NCBI GenBank assembly: GCA_963995525.1
Contig: OZ023214.1
Location: 17,320,514-17,384,513, forward strand
Source: Escarpia spicata
Lineage: Eukaryota > Annelida > Polychaeta > Sabellida > Siboglinidae
DNA: 64,000 nucleotides
Direction of reading: 5' to 3'
Shown here: positions 12,076 to 24,299 of the stretch, one piece after another
Layout: every line of letters begins with the position of its first letter
Numbering within the stretch: the stretch's first letter is position 1
Made by a program: the position numbers and the translations under genes
Notes under the pieces: generated by a model
The model's input: only the letters and a program-made list of their open reading frames with translations
Told to the model about the DNA's origin: nothing
The model's database searches: none

Positions 12076-12229
12076 AAAAAAAATATATATTAACGTATTT
12101 TACCTTTTTATTAATTAATATAATTTATATAACTCAGCACAAGTGAATATGCAATGGCAGCTGACTGATTTTTTTTTGATATTAGAAGTTTGCAATTTAT
12201 ATTTTTTGATCGTAGATTACTGGTTTTAG

Positions 12230-12425
12230 AGAGGGTTAGCACATGTCCATATAACAGGCTCAAAATCCCCTTCGAACTTTTTAGCCATGCTGCAGGCACC
12301 GGATTATACTAGTGTAGGAGGCAGTCTGACGTGAGCCACCTTACCTCTACAGAGGAAGACTGGCAGTTCTCGTTCATAGCAGTTACCACTGTCAGCCAAG
12401 AGGCATAGTCTCCATTTTAAAAATA
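12230..12425. repeat. Inverted-copy repeat, partner at 23,150-23,335
   Basis: About 180 bp that recurs as the reverse complement 11 kb away, including CACCGGATTATACTAGTG and GAGGAAGACTGGCAGTTCT. The copies differ by scattered substitutions. No coding capacity. Confidence 0.85.
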
Positions 12426-12579
12426 CTATTTCGATACGGTACTACTTAATTCGTAATTTCATTTCGTTATCAAAACATACATAATATATCAGCATTCTGG
12501 GGGATAGACGTGCTAACTGGCAGTGAGCAGTCAACACGCGATTCTGAGCTAGCTATACAGACTATATCTTCCGGGCGAA

Positions 12580-13760
12580 GTCAGGCGTTGAGCTCCGTTG
12601 TCACTGATACATTTTTCAGGAATCCCAAAATCGCAAAACATCTTCTGTAGATGCCCGATCACTGTACTGCTTCTCATGTTAGCTAGTTTGACGACATTTG
12701 GCCACTTCTCGTGTTAGCTAGTTTGACGACATTTGGCCACTTGCTGTAACTGTCGACCACCAGGAGATACGAGTGTCCGTCAAGCTCGATCGAACAATTG
12801 AGTCACTCGATCACTGTATATACACTTGATATGGGAAAGTTGACACCTCGTGTGGCTAAGCGGCCTCGCTGGGTTTACCGATCTATTTTGTTGGTAATCC
12901 GCACAACTTTCTACAGCGTCAAGGATTTGATTTATGTACCCTGGCCAGTACACTGCCGTCTCCTCTCTCTCCGTGCACTTTACGATGCCCAAGTGTCCCT
13001 CGTGGATGTCGCTTAAACTATTGCAGCCTTGCGAAGCGCCAGTAACTGGCACTACGACCTGCCGACTCTTGAATACGATCTCCTTGTATTCTTTGAGGTC
13101 ATTCCGAACTATCCAGTACGACTACAATGCTTCAGGACACGACTTCTTATCCTGATGTCATCCATCCATCATCGTTTGCTTCAGTAGGATAAGCCTTGGA
13201 TCGCAGCCTGTGGCTGTCCTGGTGCGCTGTCTGGACATATCGGATGCCATGATGTACTTGTACACTCTGTGGATCTGTTCCGTGTCCAATTTGTCAGTTT
13301 GATCAGTGACATTTGACAAGTACGTACGCCCTGCTTAGGGTGTCAGCCATGTCCAAGTCTTTACCTGGCTTGTACTTTAAGTTGTAATCATACGGTTGAC
13401 AACGCAGTCGCGTCCTTTGCAGCCTCGGCGATAAGTCTGCAATTGGCTTCTGTTTGATTCCCAACAACGGCTTTTGATCAGTTTCAACGGTGACTACCTG
13501 TCCGTACACGTACTGTTGAACACGTGTAAGTCCGTACTGCACCGCTAGCATGTCCTTCTCAATTTGCGCATCACTTTGTTGTGTTTCAGTGAGTGCACAC
13601 GACGCGAACTTTGCTGGTCGTTCATCTTGTAGCATTACTGCTCCCAAGCCTCTCTGTGACGCGTCAACAGATACAGTCACTGGCTTGGACGGATCATACA
13701 GTCCCAAATCTGCTGCTGAAGTTATCACTTGTTTAATGTTCCACAACATTTTTCATTATT
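12580..13760 (-). mobile_element. Ty3/gypsy LTR-retrotransposon pol fragment
   Basis: The segment 13,749-13,303 is an RNase H domain: TVSVDASQRGLGAVMLQD with the first catalytic Asp, then the tether region ending in DMADTLSRA. Segment 13,052-12,780 is the integrase zinc-binding domain, with HEGHLGIVKC and AVYWPGYINQI (the second Cys of CxxC is changed in ESCADYQ). The integrase core follows (VVDSYSKWPNV, SDNGAQ region near 12,600-12,790). It is disrupted by a 35-bp tandem duplication at about 12,680-12,748. No gag, protease, RT or LTR is seen nearby, so this is a truncated, dead copy. Confidence 0.85.
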
Positions 13761-13849
13761 CGAGTCCCAGAACGAGTCTATACTAATGATAGATGACTCG
13801 ATGATCATTAGGTCGTATACTCAAGTGTTCATTCACGTGGTCACGAATG

Positions 13850-16720
13850 CTGACTTTTCCCGTCATCTGGGGTCGTCGGTATGGCTGGTAATTTTCTTTC
13901 TCCATGTCGCCCTGCCCATCACCACATCTGCACTCAGACCCACGATTTCCATGTCTCTTCTGCATGTGTCTTTCCATCTGGTCTTCGGTCGTCATCTCAT
14001 TCTTCTTCCTGGTATCTCTGCATTGATCACTCTTCTCACTATGTGCTCCTCTTCCCTTCTCATCACATGCCCATACCATATCAGTCGTTTCTCTGTTATC
14101 CTTTGGATGCTTGTGTCACTCTCGTTGCTCCTCTAATGTATTCGTTTCGGATCTTATGTTTCTTTGTTACTCCGCACACCCACCGCAGCATCCTCTTCTC
14201 ATTCATATCTGTCCTTGCTTCTTGTCCTTTCGTTGTTGCCCAGGTCTCAGCCCCGTTCAGCATTGCTGGCCTGACTACTGTTTTATAGATCTTCCCCTTC
14301 AACTTCACTGGCATCCTCCTGTCGCACAACACTCCACTGCATTTCTTCCAATTTCTCCAAGCTGCACTCACTCTCTGTTTGACTGACCCTAGGTATTTGA
14401 AGAGTGTCACTTTTTCCAGCTCGTCTCCCAGTATCTTTACAGTTGGTCTGTCTATCTCCTCATTCCGTTCGAACATGAAGTCCATGAATTGGGTTTTCCA
14501 GTGCCTTCCTCCACGTGTCCAGGTACTCTGTCATGCCTACCTCCTTTCCTCCACACAGCGAACATCATTGATTCTGGTGCATCAATATGAGGAACAGGAA
14601 TGGACTCAATGCAGATCCTTGGTGAAACCCAACCTCTACGCCAAAGTTGCTGCTTTCACCAGCCACACTGCGTACCTTTGTCTCACACCCCCGGGACATA
14701 TCTTGTATCAGTCTGATGTACTTTTCCGGTACATTCCTTTCTCTCACACATCTCCATATCTCCTCCTTTGGTACCCGATCGTATGCTTTCTCTAAGTTGA
14801 TAAATACCACTCTGATAACCTTCTGTCCCTCCCTGTGTTTCTCTATCGTTTGTTTGAGAATGAAAAGCGCATCTGTGGTATTCCTGCCTGGCATAAACCC
14901 AAACTGACTTTCATGTATGTCTGTGCATTCTCTCATCCTCTTGTCTATGACTCTCTCCCATGTCTTAAAGGTGCGCGTGAGGAGTTTGATCCCCCGGTAG
15001 TTCTTACACTCATGAATGTCACCTTTCCCCTTGAAGATTGGGACCAGTAAGCTCTGTGGCCAAGCCGATGGCATGTGTTCTGAAGTCAAGACACAGTTGA
15101 ATAGTCTGCATAGTAACTTTACACCAAAGTTGCCCATACATTTCCAAGCTTCAGCTGGTTTTTCATCTGCTCCTACAGTCTACCCACTTTTCATCCCCCC
15201 GAGTGCTTTCTCTGTTTCTTCGCCACTGATACTCCTTACCATTCGTTGATTCACATCTCTCTCCTCGATTTCTACTCTCGGGATTTCCTCGTTCATCAGC
15301 CATTTAACGTATTGACCCCATCTCTCTTTGATGTAATCATCTGTCATCAAAACTTCTCCCGTTGCACTTTTGACTGTACGTATCTGGCCTATGTCCTTTC
15401 CTGCATGGTCCCTAGCTGCTGCTATTCTATAGATGTCCTTCTGACCATCACTAGATTCTAGTTTGTCGTACAATCTCTCTACTGCTTATTCTCTCACTCT
15501 TGCCACCACCTTCTTAGCCGTTGCTTTCGGTCTCTTGTACTCTGCCCTGTCTATCTCTGCTCCTGTTCGTTTCCATTTCTTCTCTGTCTTTCTTTTACTT
15601 AACTGAAAACTCAGTGTCAACATTCCACCACCAGCTTTCTACTCGGGGCTTCTTCTTCCCCGTTGACCTCCCACATACTTCCTCCCCACACTTCCTGATC
15701 TGCTTCGCAGTTTCTTCCCACCATTCTTCCAAGTTCTCCGTTGTTACTTCATCTTTACCTGATAGTCTCTCCACTATATTTATCCTGAAGTTCTCTCTCA
15801 CTTCGTCCTCTTTTAGCTTCCATCATGTGATATGTTTCCTACCCACTGTTCTCCTCTGTCTTGTTTTTCTCACCTCCAGTTCAGAAACTAGTACCCTGTG
15901 TTGTGTGGTGATGGTCTCTGCGGGTAGTACTTTACAGTTCTTTGATTCTTTAGCATGCTCTTTCCTCACCATGATGTAATCAATTTGGGTTTCTCATCCC
16001 CCGCTGTTATAGGTTACAAGGTGGTTCCTTCTCTTCTTGTAGACTGTATTCAGTATCCTCAGCTGATATGCTGTAGCAAAGTCTAGTATCTTTATGCCTT
16101 CCTCGTTTGCGACCCCTATTCCGTGTCCTCCGTGTACGTCATTATATCATGTCCGATCTCTTCCGACATGTCCATTTAGGTCTCCTGCCACCACCATTCT
16201 ATCGCAACTTGGTACAGCTTGCATCTTATCATCTATGTGCTCCTAGAATTCTTCCTTTTTTCTCTTCTGTGCATCCAGTTTGTGGTGCATAGCTGATAAC
16301 ATTCCATACGTCTCCTTCGATCTCTAGTTTCACTCTCATCCCTCTATCACATAGTACAATTCCTACTCCATTCTTGATCGTCCCATCTTTTCCATGGTAG
16401 TACAGTTTGTATCCGGCACCGATCTCCCTTGCTTTGCTCCCTTTCCATTTTGTTTCCTGTACATGTACACACAATACTTGCAGGTTCTTCTTTATCATCA
16501 ATTGTACTACTTCTCCACTTCTTCCTGTCAGGCTCCCAACATTCAGTGTTGCGAGTTTAATCTTCCTCATTCTCCTTCCTGTTTGGATTAACTTCTTTAG
16601 CCGCTTTCGTCCTTCAGACGGTAGCCCTTGTCCATTTATCGCTGAGCTCGGGCGGGGGTCTCGCGCGTCACTTACAGGGTACGCCCTAGCACGCGGGCAT
16701 CCAGCCATATTTAGGGTTTG
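13850..16720 (-). mobile_element. RTE-like LINE, near full length but frameshifted
   Basis: Reading the minus strand from 16,708, the endonuclease starts with KIKLATLNVGSLTGRSGEV and then LCVHVQETKWKG, where an inserted 'HV' or small change breaks the usual VQETKW motif. After a gap of decayed sequence, the linker (15,473-15,180, MTDDYIKERWGQYVKWL) precedes the RT (15,137-14,565). The RT includes KNYRGIKLLTRTFKTWERV, SQFGFMPGRNTTDAL, FINLEKAYDRVPKEEIW and GFHQGSALSPFLF. The RT catalytic FADD block lies in the frame-broken stretch between 14,565 and 14,485. The C-terminal part (14,485-14,096) has FKYLGSV and ETWATTKGQEA. Sequence order and length (about 2.9 kb) fit an RTE-group element. Confidence 0.85.
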
Positions 16721-16799
16721 GGCTTAGGTTTTTATAGCCGGATGCCCTTCCTGCTACCAACCACAGTTATAAGCGGTGGGCCTAGCCTCTAGCACCAAT

Positions 16800-17110
16800 G
16801 TATCATCAACCTGTGAGACAGTAGGTGATTTGAGATAGGAGTTGTCCTTCTCCGAGGCCGATTACCTGCCAAGGTTAACGAGCTGGGCTTGCTCGGGTTT
16901 GTAATCAGAGGTGTCCTTCTCATAGACTGACTGCCTGACGAGGTTAACGAGCTGGGTCTGCCCGGGTTTAAAATCAGAGTTGTCCTTCTCCTATGTAAGT
17001 TTGGTCCACGGCACCTTCGATCTTCTCTCTCCGGTGCAACCCCTCATACTATAAGGGCTTCCCCATCCGCAACCCAGGGAACGCGCCTCTACGCAGGCTA
17101 TGCCCACTGC
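16800..17110 (-). repeat. Tandem repeats at the 5' flank of the RTE-like LINE
   Basis: Two to three degenerate ~70-bp units, each with GTTGTCCTTCTCC-like and GAGGTTAACGAGCTGGG phrases and ending in GGGTTT..AATCAGAG. They lie just upstream of the endonuclease start on the minus strand, the position of a LINE 5' UTR and internal promoter. Tandem 5' units are common in active LINEs, so a promoter role is inferred. Confidence 0.6.
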
Positions 17111-17114
17111 GCGA

Positions 17115-18265
17115 GGCGTTATATTTATTATAATAATGATCCGATATCCAACCAAAGAAATCAAGTTGTCTTATTTATAATGTGTAACAAATAAAAGCTA
17201 AAGTGATGAGACTCGGCACATTTTAATTGTGTCACAACCACACGCGATCACGTTGTTGGGTGTTGCTCTCAGTTGGTGACGATGGGGACTGATCACTCAT
17301 GGCCCTTTTTTTCTGGTCACACCTTTTGTCAATAATCCGTAAATAAACATGTTCATACCCGGTTTCTAGGTATAACCCCTTGGCTGTCCGACAAAGATCT
17401 TTTTAAACTGTCTGCGTGAGGTCGGTACTGTAGTAGTTCTGCCGACACCGTGAGGTGGCGCCACCATTTGTTGAGTAAATTTCACATCGCTTCTGCGATG
17501 AATTGGTCGCAAATAACACTGGATATCTGGAAATGTATTTATTGACTTCGGAAGTCTGCTATGCCTGTCAAGTAAGTAATACGCAATACGTTAACCTGTT
17601 TAGAAACTACACATGAAATGCAACTAATTAATTTAGTATTCGTGAAAAAAAATCGCGCAACATGCTTGTGTCTTGAAGATAACAACTACAAGTTGACAAG
17701 CCACACAGGATCCGGTGTGGCGGGCCCAGATTACGCTGTGTCCAGATTCTCCGCCTACACTCGGCCCGCGACGGTAGCGGGCCCTGAGCAGCCCTCTAAG
17801 TTAACTTGTTTGTCTAGGAGCGAACTGGCTCCTACCTACATTTTTAGGAGCCAGATTTAAAAAGTAGGAGCCAAGTAATTGTTTGCGTATGTATGCAATT
17901 GTGTTTTCAGTACCAATTTAAACAAAATTAATCACATGTCCATCCATTTGAAATATAAGTACATTTAAAACATGTATGAATATGTGGCAAGATATTAACT
18001 TTATGCATTATAACACTGTACACTGGCAAATGTACGTCATATGTGGAATCCCTGAAATTACAATGGTTAGTATTAACCAACACAAAATTATTGAGGTTCT
18101 TTCAGTTGCTTAAAGTTTTATTTGAAAAGACAGTAAAACAGTTCTAGTCATTGTAAATTAGCTAAGCCAATAGTGTATAGATGCATTTACATTACAGGTA
18201 CGCTTCTTCACATTTGATTTCCACCAATGCTGGTTATGAACATCTACTTTACCTTGTTAACTGGA
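17115..18265. other. No gene recognised; GC-rich palindromic patch at 17,700-17,800
   Basis: Mostly AT-rich. Around 17,710-17,790 there are short inverted words (GGATCCGG/CCGGTGTGG, GGGCCC twice, CGGCCCGCGACGG/TAGCGGGCCC) that look like a transposon end, but I could not pair termini. Confidence 0.4.
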
Positions 18266-18269
18266 CGCT

Positions 18270-19165
18270 CCAAAGGGTTGGGGTCAATTATAATTGTAAT
18301 TCGTAATGGTGTAATTAATTACAATTATGGTGTAATTGTAATTGAAATATTTGAAAGTATCGCAATTGTAATTTATGTTGTGTGTTTCGTAATTGTAATT
18401 GGCCATTGTAATTGCCTTAATTGTTCAATTACAATTCAGTTACTTTCCCATCGTTTCTCCAATTGTGGGTGAAACTCCTATTGTTATAGTCGAACAATGA
18501 CTCTTTCTGGTGAACATGGACAGATAACAACTGTCTGCCTGTCATGCCACAGTCCCTGCAGAGTCATGTTGCATAAAGCATTTAGCAGTGTTTTTCCAAA
18601 CAATCAGTCACCCATGGACAGGCACAGTGCCAACTAGTCTAGACTAGGCACATTGGAAGAACTGCTAGAGAGATAAAAACATGGCTTCTCTTCCATTGGG
18701 GAGGGCATACAGAGCTGATCCATTGAAGCACTAGCTCTAGCAGTAACAGGCTTCAGCAGTTGACAAGTGTCAAGTAGGAGGCCAAGAACAAATTATAGAC
18801 CTGTGTTCCAGTGCTACACAGGCTAGCTGTACTAATTGTAATTTAGTTAAATAAAGCTGTGCAGTAACACTATCCTTTCACTGTGGAATAATTTGTTTGT
18901 AAGCTTGAGGGCAGCAAGGTGCTGAGGAGCTGAGTGTGGTAATGATATCAATGTGGGATGATCTGAGATATATCAATAGTTCTGTTTATATTATTTTAAG
19001 CGAAACAAAATCAAGTGTAATTGACAATTGTAATTAAATATATTTTGGGACGGTAATTGTATTTGAAATTTGAAATGAAAAATAATTGTAATTGTAACTG
19101 TAATTGAAAATTATCCAGTCATGTAATTGCAATTGATCAGTATAATTGAACCCAACCCTGTTTTG
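18270..19165. mobile_element. MITE-like element with AATTGTAATT subterminal repeats
   Basis: The left end reads GGGTTGGGGTCAATTATAATTG and the right end, on the minus strand, CAGGGTTGGGTTCAATTATA. These are good terminal inverted repeats. Both ends continue into many copies of TAATTGTAATTG. The middle (18,480-19,010) has no coding capacity. The terminal CAGGGTTGGG resembles non-autonomous hAT elements. I could not confirm a target duplication. Confidence 0.7.
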
Positions 19166-19615
19166 GGTACAACTATCATCATAGTCACAGTATTAAAGTA
19201 TTACTGACAGTGGTGTTCTTTTCCTGACAATATCTGACACGGTTCTGAACTATTACTGACAGCAGGCCTATATTCCTGAAAATCAGTGTAAATGGGAAGA
19301 TGGATTACTGACAGGAAGTCTTTGGGGTAGGCAGGTCTGAGTCTCAGAGATGTGTTATCTTATACCACACCAACGCTTGTTTGCCCCCTATTGGTAGGGA
19401 GATCAGACTATTTTTTCTTTTTACATAATTTTATTTTACTATTTTCCCCTGAAAGCAGTAGTTATAAGAAATAACATGGTACTTGTTTCATTTCTAAGTG
19501 AAATATTAGCAAAGATACAGTTGTTTGAACGTTTTTAGTGTATTTCCTAATACAAGGAAAAAATACATCTAACTAATTTTGTGTATAAATCATAACAAAG
19601 TCAATCTTAGAATGT
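19166..19615. other. No gene recognised
   Basis: Short unique stretch between two MITE-like repeats. A repeated word TTACTGACAG occurs three times at 19,195-19,310. Confidence 0.5.
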
Positions 19616-19619
19616 CACT

Positions 19620-19720
19620 TGCAGACCTGGGGCGGAAGTACTCAGTACTCATGTACTCGAGTACTTTTTGAAGTACTCGTACTCATAAAACTTATGGGTC
19701 ATGGACTCGTACTCATTGTA
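19620..19720. repeat. GTACTC-rich MITE end
   Basis: Second member of the family at 11,950. It starts at CAGACCTGGGGCGG and runs into GTACTCGTACTC words. Confidence 0.55.
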
Positions 19721-20034
19721 GTCAGATTTTTCTTCTTTTTCTTTTGTTTCCTCCAACAATAAACCAACCGTTGTTTAATGATCAAGATTGATCGGTCAAC
19801 GTAATATACAGATACAGATACAAACATGACAACAGGCAGCATCTTTTCTCAGTCAGAAACGCCATGTTAAACAAACGATAATTGTAGGCTATCAGTTTAA
19901 CAAGATTTAACAAGTTTGCCACCCAGAGAATTAACTCTAGGTGGCAGGTGGACAAGGAAGCCCTTTGGCTTATCGAGAGTCCGACCCTTTTATCTATGTG
20001 TATCCCGCCCTTCTGAGGTGTGTTGATTTTATTT

Positions 20035-23000
20035 TTAAACATTCATGCTACTAGCACCCACACAATCAGCAGATAATCTGTTCCATTCATTTACAGTCCT
20101 TTGTGAAAATGAGAACTTTCTTATATCTAATCTACACTGCTCCTTTGCTAATGTAACTTCATGTCCTCTAGTCCTTCTATCTTTCTTAACTGAGAACAAA
20201 ATATTTCTATCAATATTTTCATAACCATTCATTATTTTAAACACTTCTATCTGATCTCCTCTCAATCTCCTAGTCTCTAGTGTTGTTAAGTTGCATTTTT
20301 TAGGCGTATTTCGTAACTAAGATCCCTCAGTTTTGGTATCATTTTAGTTGCTCTCCTCTGTACTCTTTCTAGCATATCTGTGTCCTTCCTGTGATATGGC
20401 CTCCATGCTTGTATACAATATTCTAAATGAGGCCTCACTATTGTTTTGTAGAGCGGTATTGTTAGCTCTTTTTCCTTATACGTTATGTTTCGCCTAATTA
20501 ATCCAAGGATTTGATTTCCCTTTGAAGCTGCAATTCCGCACTGCTCTGAAACCTTCATATCAGCACTAATGGTTAACCCTAAGTCCTTTTCTTTTACAGT
20601 AGTACTTAGTACAGTACCCCCCATTGTGTATTCTACATCTTCGTTCCCATGTCCTGCGTGGAGGCATTTACATTTCCCAAAATTGAACAGCATTTGCCAC
20701 TTTTCAGACCATTTGTCAAGATCATCTTGTAAATGTTGTCTATCATGATATCATTGCATAGGGAACTTAATATACTTAAAGTTCAGGAACTATTTAAACT
20801 AAATGTTCTAATATTTGTGTATAAACAGCGTACGAATCAACTTCCTAGTCTATTCCACCAATTTTACCAATGCAATAGTGACTTCATAATCAGAAGTTCC
20901 AGACAGGAGAACAATTTATATATACATAGATGTAATTATAGAACTGGAGAGAACTCCTTGAAAGTAATAGGGGCTCGTCTTTGGAATAAACTACCTGTAG
21001 ACATTAAACATTCGAAAACGCTAAATATGTTTAAGCATAAAGCCAGGAGCTTTATAATTGGCATTAACTAAAGTTTAAATCTAATTACATATTGTAAGAA
21101 ATTCGCTTGTGAATTTGTTCTTATATTGGTACAACATCTCTAGCTTTAATTTACAAAAGTCGTAAACCTGAAGCTATTGCAATTGAATGCAACATTTATA
21201 TATGTAATATTATGTATGTGGGAGTAACCTATATGAGTTTGATTTAATTGGCTACCAGCTCGATAAGTTATACTTCTCTGGTAGCCACCTCATATGTGTT
21301 ACATTGCTCTTGAATTGTGTTGTATATTATCTGGATGAGGAAATACATTTACTTACTTACTTACTTACTTACTTATCTCCAACACTTTTAATCCTTCTAA
21401 ATTTTTTTGTATCATCCACAAATTTCAACACCTTGCTTGTTATTTCATCATCCAAATCGTTGATATATATTAAGAATAATATAGGTCCTAGTACTGATCC
21501 CTGTGGTACCCCTTTCAGTACTGATTTCCAGTTTGAAGCCTCCCCACCAACTACTACACGTTGTCTTCTGTCAATCAGCCATTTTTCTATCCAGTTTATT
21601 ATACCATTTCCTATGCCATGGGCCTTTAGTTTAAGTAGTAATCTTTGATGTGCTACTTTGTTGAAAGCTTTTTAAAAATCTAAGTAGACGATATCGATTG
21701 GTGATCCCTCATCTACCCACTTAGTGATGTCTTCCAAAAAAACATAACATATTTGTTAAGCATGATCTCGCTTTAAAAAAAACCATGTTGAGATGGGTTT
21801 ATCAAGTTATGTTTAACAAGAAAATCCACCATGTGATCTTTAATTAGTCTTTCTAATTATTTGCAAATCACTGATGTTAAACTCACTGGTCTATAGTTCT
21901 CTGACTTGTTTCTCGAACCTTATTTAAATAATGTTATAATGTTTGCCTCTTTCCATTCTACAGGAACCACTCCCTCTTCTAATGACAAACTGAAAACTGT
22001 TGCAAGTGGTATGCTAATTTGTTCTACAATTTCCAATAGTAGTTTGGGTGGAATCCCATCCACTCCAGGTGATTTATTATCCTTCATAATCCTTACTTTC
22101 TTAACTACCATTTCCGGGGTTACAATTAATTGTCCTAAATAGTCTGAATCTGCCCCCTTGAACTTAGCCTCTGGTACTGACAGTGAACTAATATCTTCCC
22201 TGGTAAACACTGAACTAAAGTACTCATTCAGATCTTCTGCCATTAAGAATCCCTCTGATATTATATTTCCAGCACTATCTTCTAGAGGTCCGACCTTATC
22301 TTGAACTTTCTGTTTGCTTCGAACATACGCATAAAAACTCTTGCTGTCATGTTTTATATTACTAGCTAATTGTTGTTTATAGCTTCTCTTTGAATGTCTA
22401 ATTTCAGCTGTAGCTTGGTTAAGTGCTTCTTTATAATTGTTGTAGTCTTCATCATTTCCAGTACATCTATATGACTTCCACATAATTTGTTTACACTTAA
22501 TGTTTCTAATGGCTTCTTTCGATAAGTGTTTCTTTTTGGACCGTTTCCTTTGTTTTTTGAAGGGTACAAATTTATCGACTATGCACTTAATTTCACTCTT
22601 TAATATATTCCAGCATTCTGTTGCCGTCTTGTTTTTCAGTGTGTTATTCCAGTCTATCTTTGCTAAATATTTCCTCATGTCCTTATACCTTCCTTTGTGG
22701 AAACTTCTCCTATACTGCTTTTTACTATTCCTTTCTGACTTTACTTTGATCGTAAAATGTATCTGGTTGTGATCGCTACTCCCCAGTGGCTCACATATCT
22801 TGACATTGTCAACTAATTTATTCTGTGAGGACAAAACTATGTCTAACACATTCTCACCCCTGGTTGGTTCTAGCACATGTTGAGAAAGGAAAGTATCTTG
22901 AACTAAAACTAAAAACTTGTGGTCCTCACTCCCCATACTCTGTAGAGATTTCCATTGTATATGCCCGTGGTTAAAATCCCCCATAATAATACAGTCCCAT

Positions 23001-23060
23001 TTGCTTACTTCCCTTATAGCGCTTTATATTTTTTCATTCTCTTCTATGCTTATGTTTAGA
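20035..23060 (-). mobile_element. CR1-type LINE, interrupted by another LINE 3' end
   Basis: The minus strand encodes the endonuclease end (DCIIMGDFNHGHIQW, GSSDHNQIHF) and linker in one 354-residue open segment (22,984-21,920), up to NKSPGVDGIPPKLL and VEWKEANI of the RT fingers. The palm is at about 21,900-21,380: GVPQGSVLGPILFLIYINDL and KFVDDTKKF. The family's FADD catalytic motif is here FVDD. After the insertion (20,738-21,372) the reading resumes at RQHLQDDLDKWSEKWQMLFN and runs through the thumb and tail (HLEYCIQAWRPY, CLDIRKF-like, VNEWNRL) to 20,035. A related RT fragment is at 61,315-61,570. Confidence 0.9.
20738..21372 (+). mobile_element. LINE 3'-end insertion with (ACTT)n tail
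   Basis: A 5'-truncated LINE end in plus orientation: FKLNVLIFVYKQRTNQLP and then VIGARLWNKLPVDIKHS (C-terminal tail, stop at about 21,071), a 3' UTR, and six ACTT repeats at about 21,349-21,372. It splits the CR1 LINE exactly between the GD and RQHLQDD codons. The word TATC occurs on both sides (about 20,731 and 21,373) as a short target duplication. The microsatellite tail is typical of L2-group elements. Confidence 0.82.
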
Positions 23061-23149
23061 CATAGTTGAGGCCATAAACCTGTTTGTTGAACTAAGCCAC
23101 CAGGATGTCCATAAAGAACCAGTTAGAAGTTAACCTACCATGAAATGTT

Positions 23150-23335
23150 TTTGACGTAGTATGGAGATCATGCCACTTGGCACTGGCTGACAGTGCTAAC
23201 TGCTAAGAACAAGAACTGCCAGTCTTCCTCTATAGAGGTAAGGTTGCTCAAGCCAGACTGCCTCCTACACTAGTATAATCCGGTGCCTGCATCCTGGCTA
23301 AAAAGTCCAAAGGGGATTTTGAGCCTGTTATAATA
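23150..23335. repeat. Inverted-copy repeat, partner at 12,230-12,425
   Basis: Reverse complement of the 12.2-kb copy. It ends near an ATAATATAATATACTATTATATTATAT run that may mark its border. Confidence 0.85.
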
Positions 23336-23339
23336 TAAT

Positions 23340-24240
23340 ATACTATTATATTATATCAAAACGTTTTGAAAAAAATAATGAAATTGCCCCTGATCTACTC
23401 TTCATAGTGTAAACAAAACATTCAAATGAAAAAAAAAAATGTTTTAAAGACACACAGGCTTGTTTTGCCCTGCAGGGGTAAATTTTATTGCTGGACTTGT
23501 ACACATCTTAGTAAAACACATGTTACTTTTGAGATGATCTGGCGCTGCTAATTCAAATGATATGGATGGATATCAAATTCATTAATTAATAAACAAAATG
23601 AAAGAAATGCTGATATTTATACCTATCATAACCTATGACACATGTCCAAGTGTGTCAACGTATATATGGTCAGTTATCACAAAACGTCAACAGAATTAGT
23701 TTTTGGGGGTAAATTTAGAATACAATATATAATGTTTTCCTTTTACTCAGTAATAAACAACATGTCAGTCTAATAGGGAAATAAATTTGGGTAGCTTAAT
23801 TACTAAAACCGACTCTTTGGGATCACTTTGAATAACATTTCTTTTGTTTTCATGCGATTTAGAAATTGGGGTACCTTTTCTGTCTGCCGTTTAGAAGAGA
23901 ACACATAACTACTTGTCATTCTAAGGGCAACTGTTTGCATAATATCACCGTAAGTTCAAATATAAAACAAACAATTACCTTTTAAACGGAACAATGTTTG
24001 TGCGGATACTATCGTGTCTTGTCTTTCTGGTGATGTTTAGGAAAAGTATTTGTTCGGTATCGGAGAATGGAATTTTTCTTTAATATTTCTCAAAAAGAAA
24101 GTAATGGTCTAAAGTGAAATAAATGTGTGTTTTGTTAAGCAATGCGTCTACTATCGCCTACACGTTATGTGCCTCTTCGATATTCGCATCATCTGATTAT
24201 CTATCTATTTTCTCAAATTGTAACAAAGGCCATTGCTGGA
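23340..24240. other. No gene recognised
   Basis: AT-rich DNA with no motif I can name, between a repeat and the IS3EU-like element. Confidence 0.55.
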
Positions 24241-24299
24241 GTTTATTTCATGTGGATCCAACTCTGACATATCCCAGATGATGGCGACAGGGATATAAC

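Noticed and set aside
13550..14136. Plus-strand open frames over the gypsy and RTE elements
   Set aside because: They are shadows of the minus-strand coding sequence; no plus-strand motif is recognisable.
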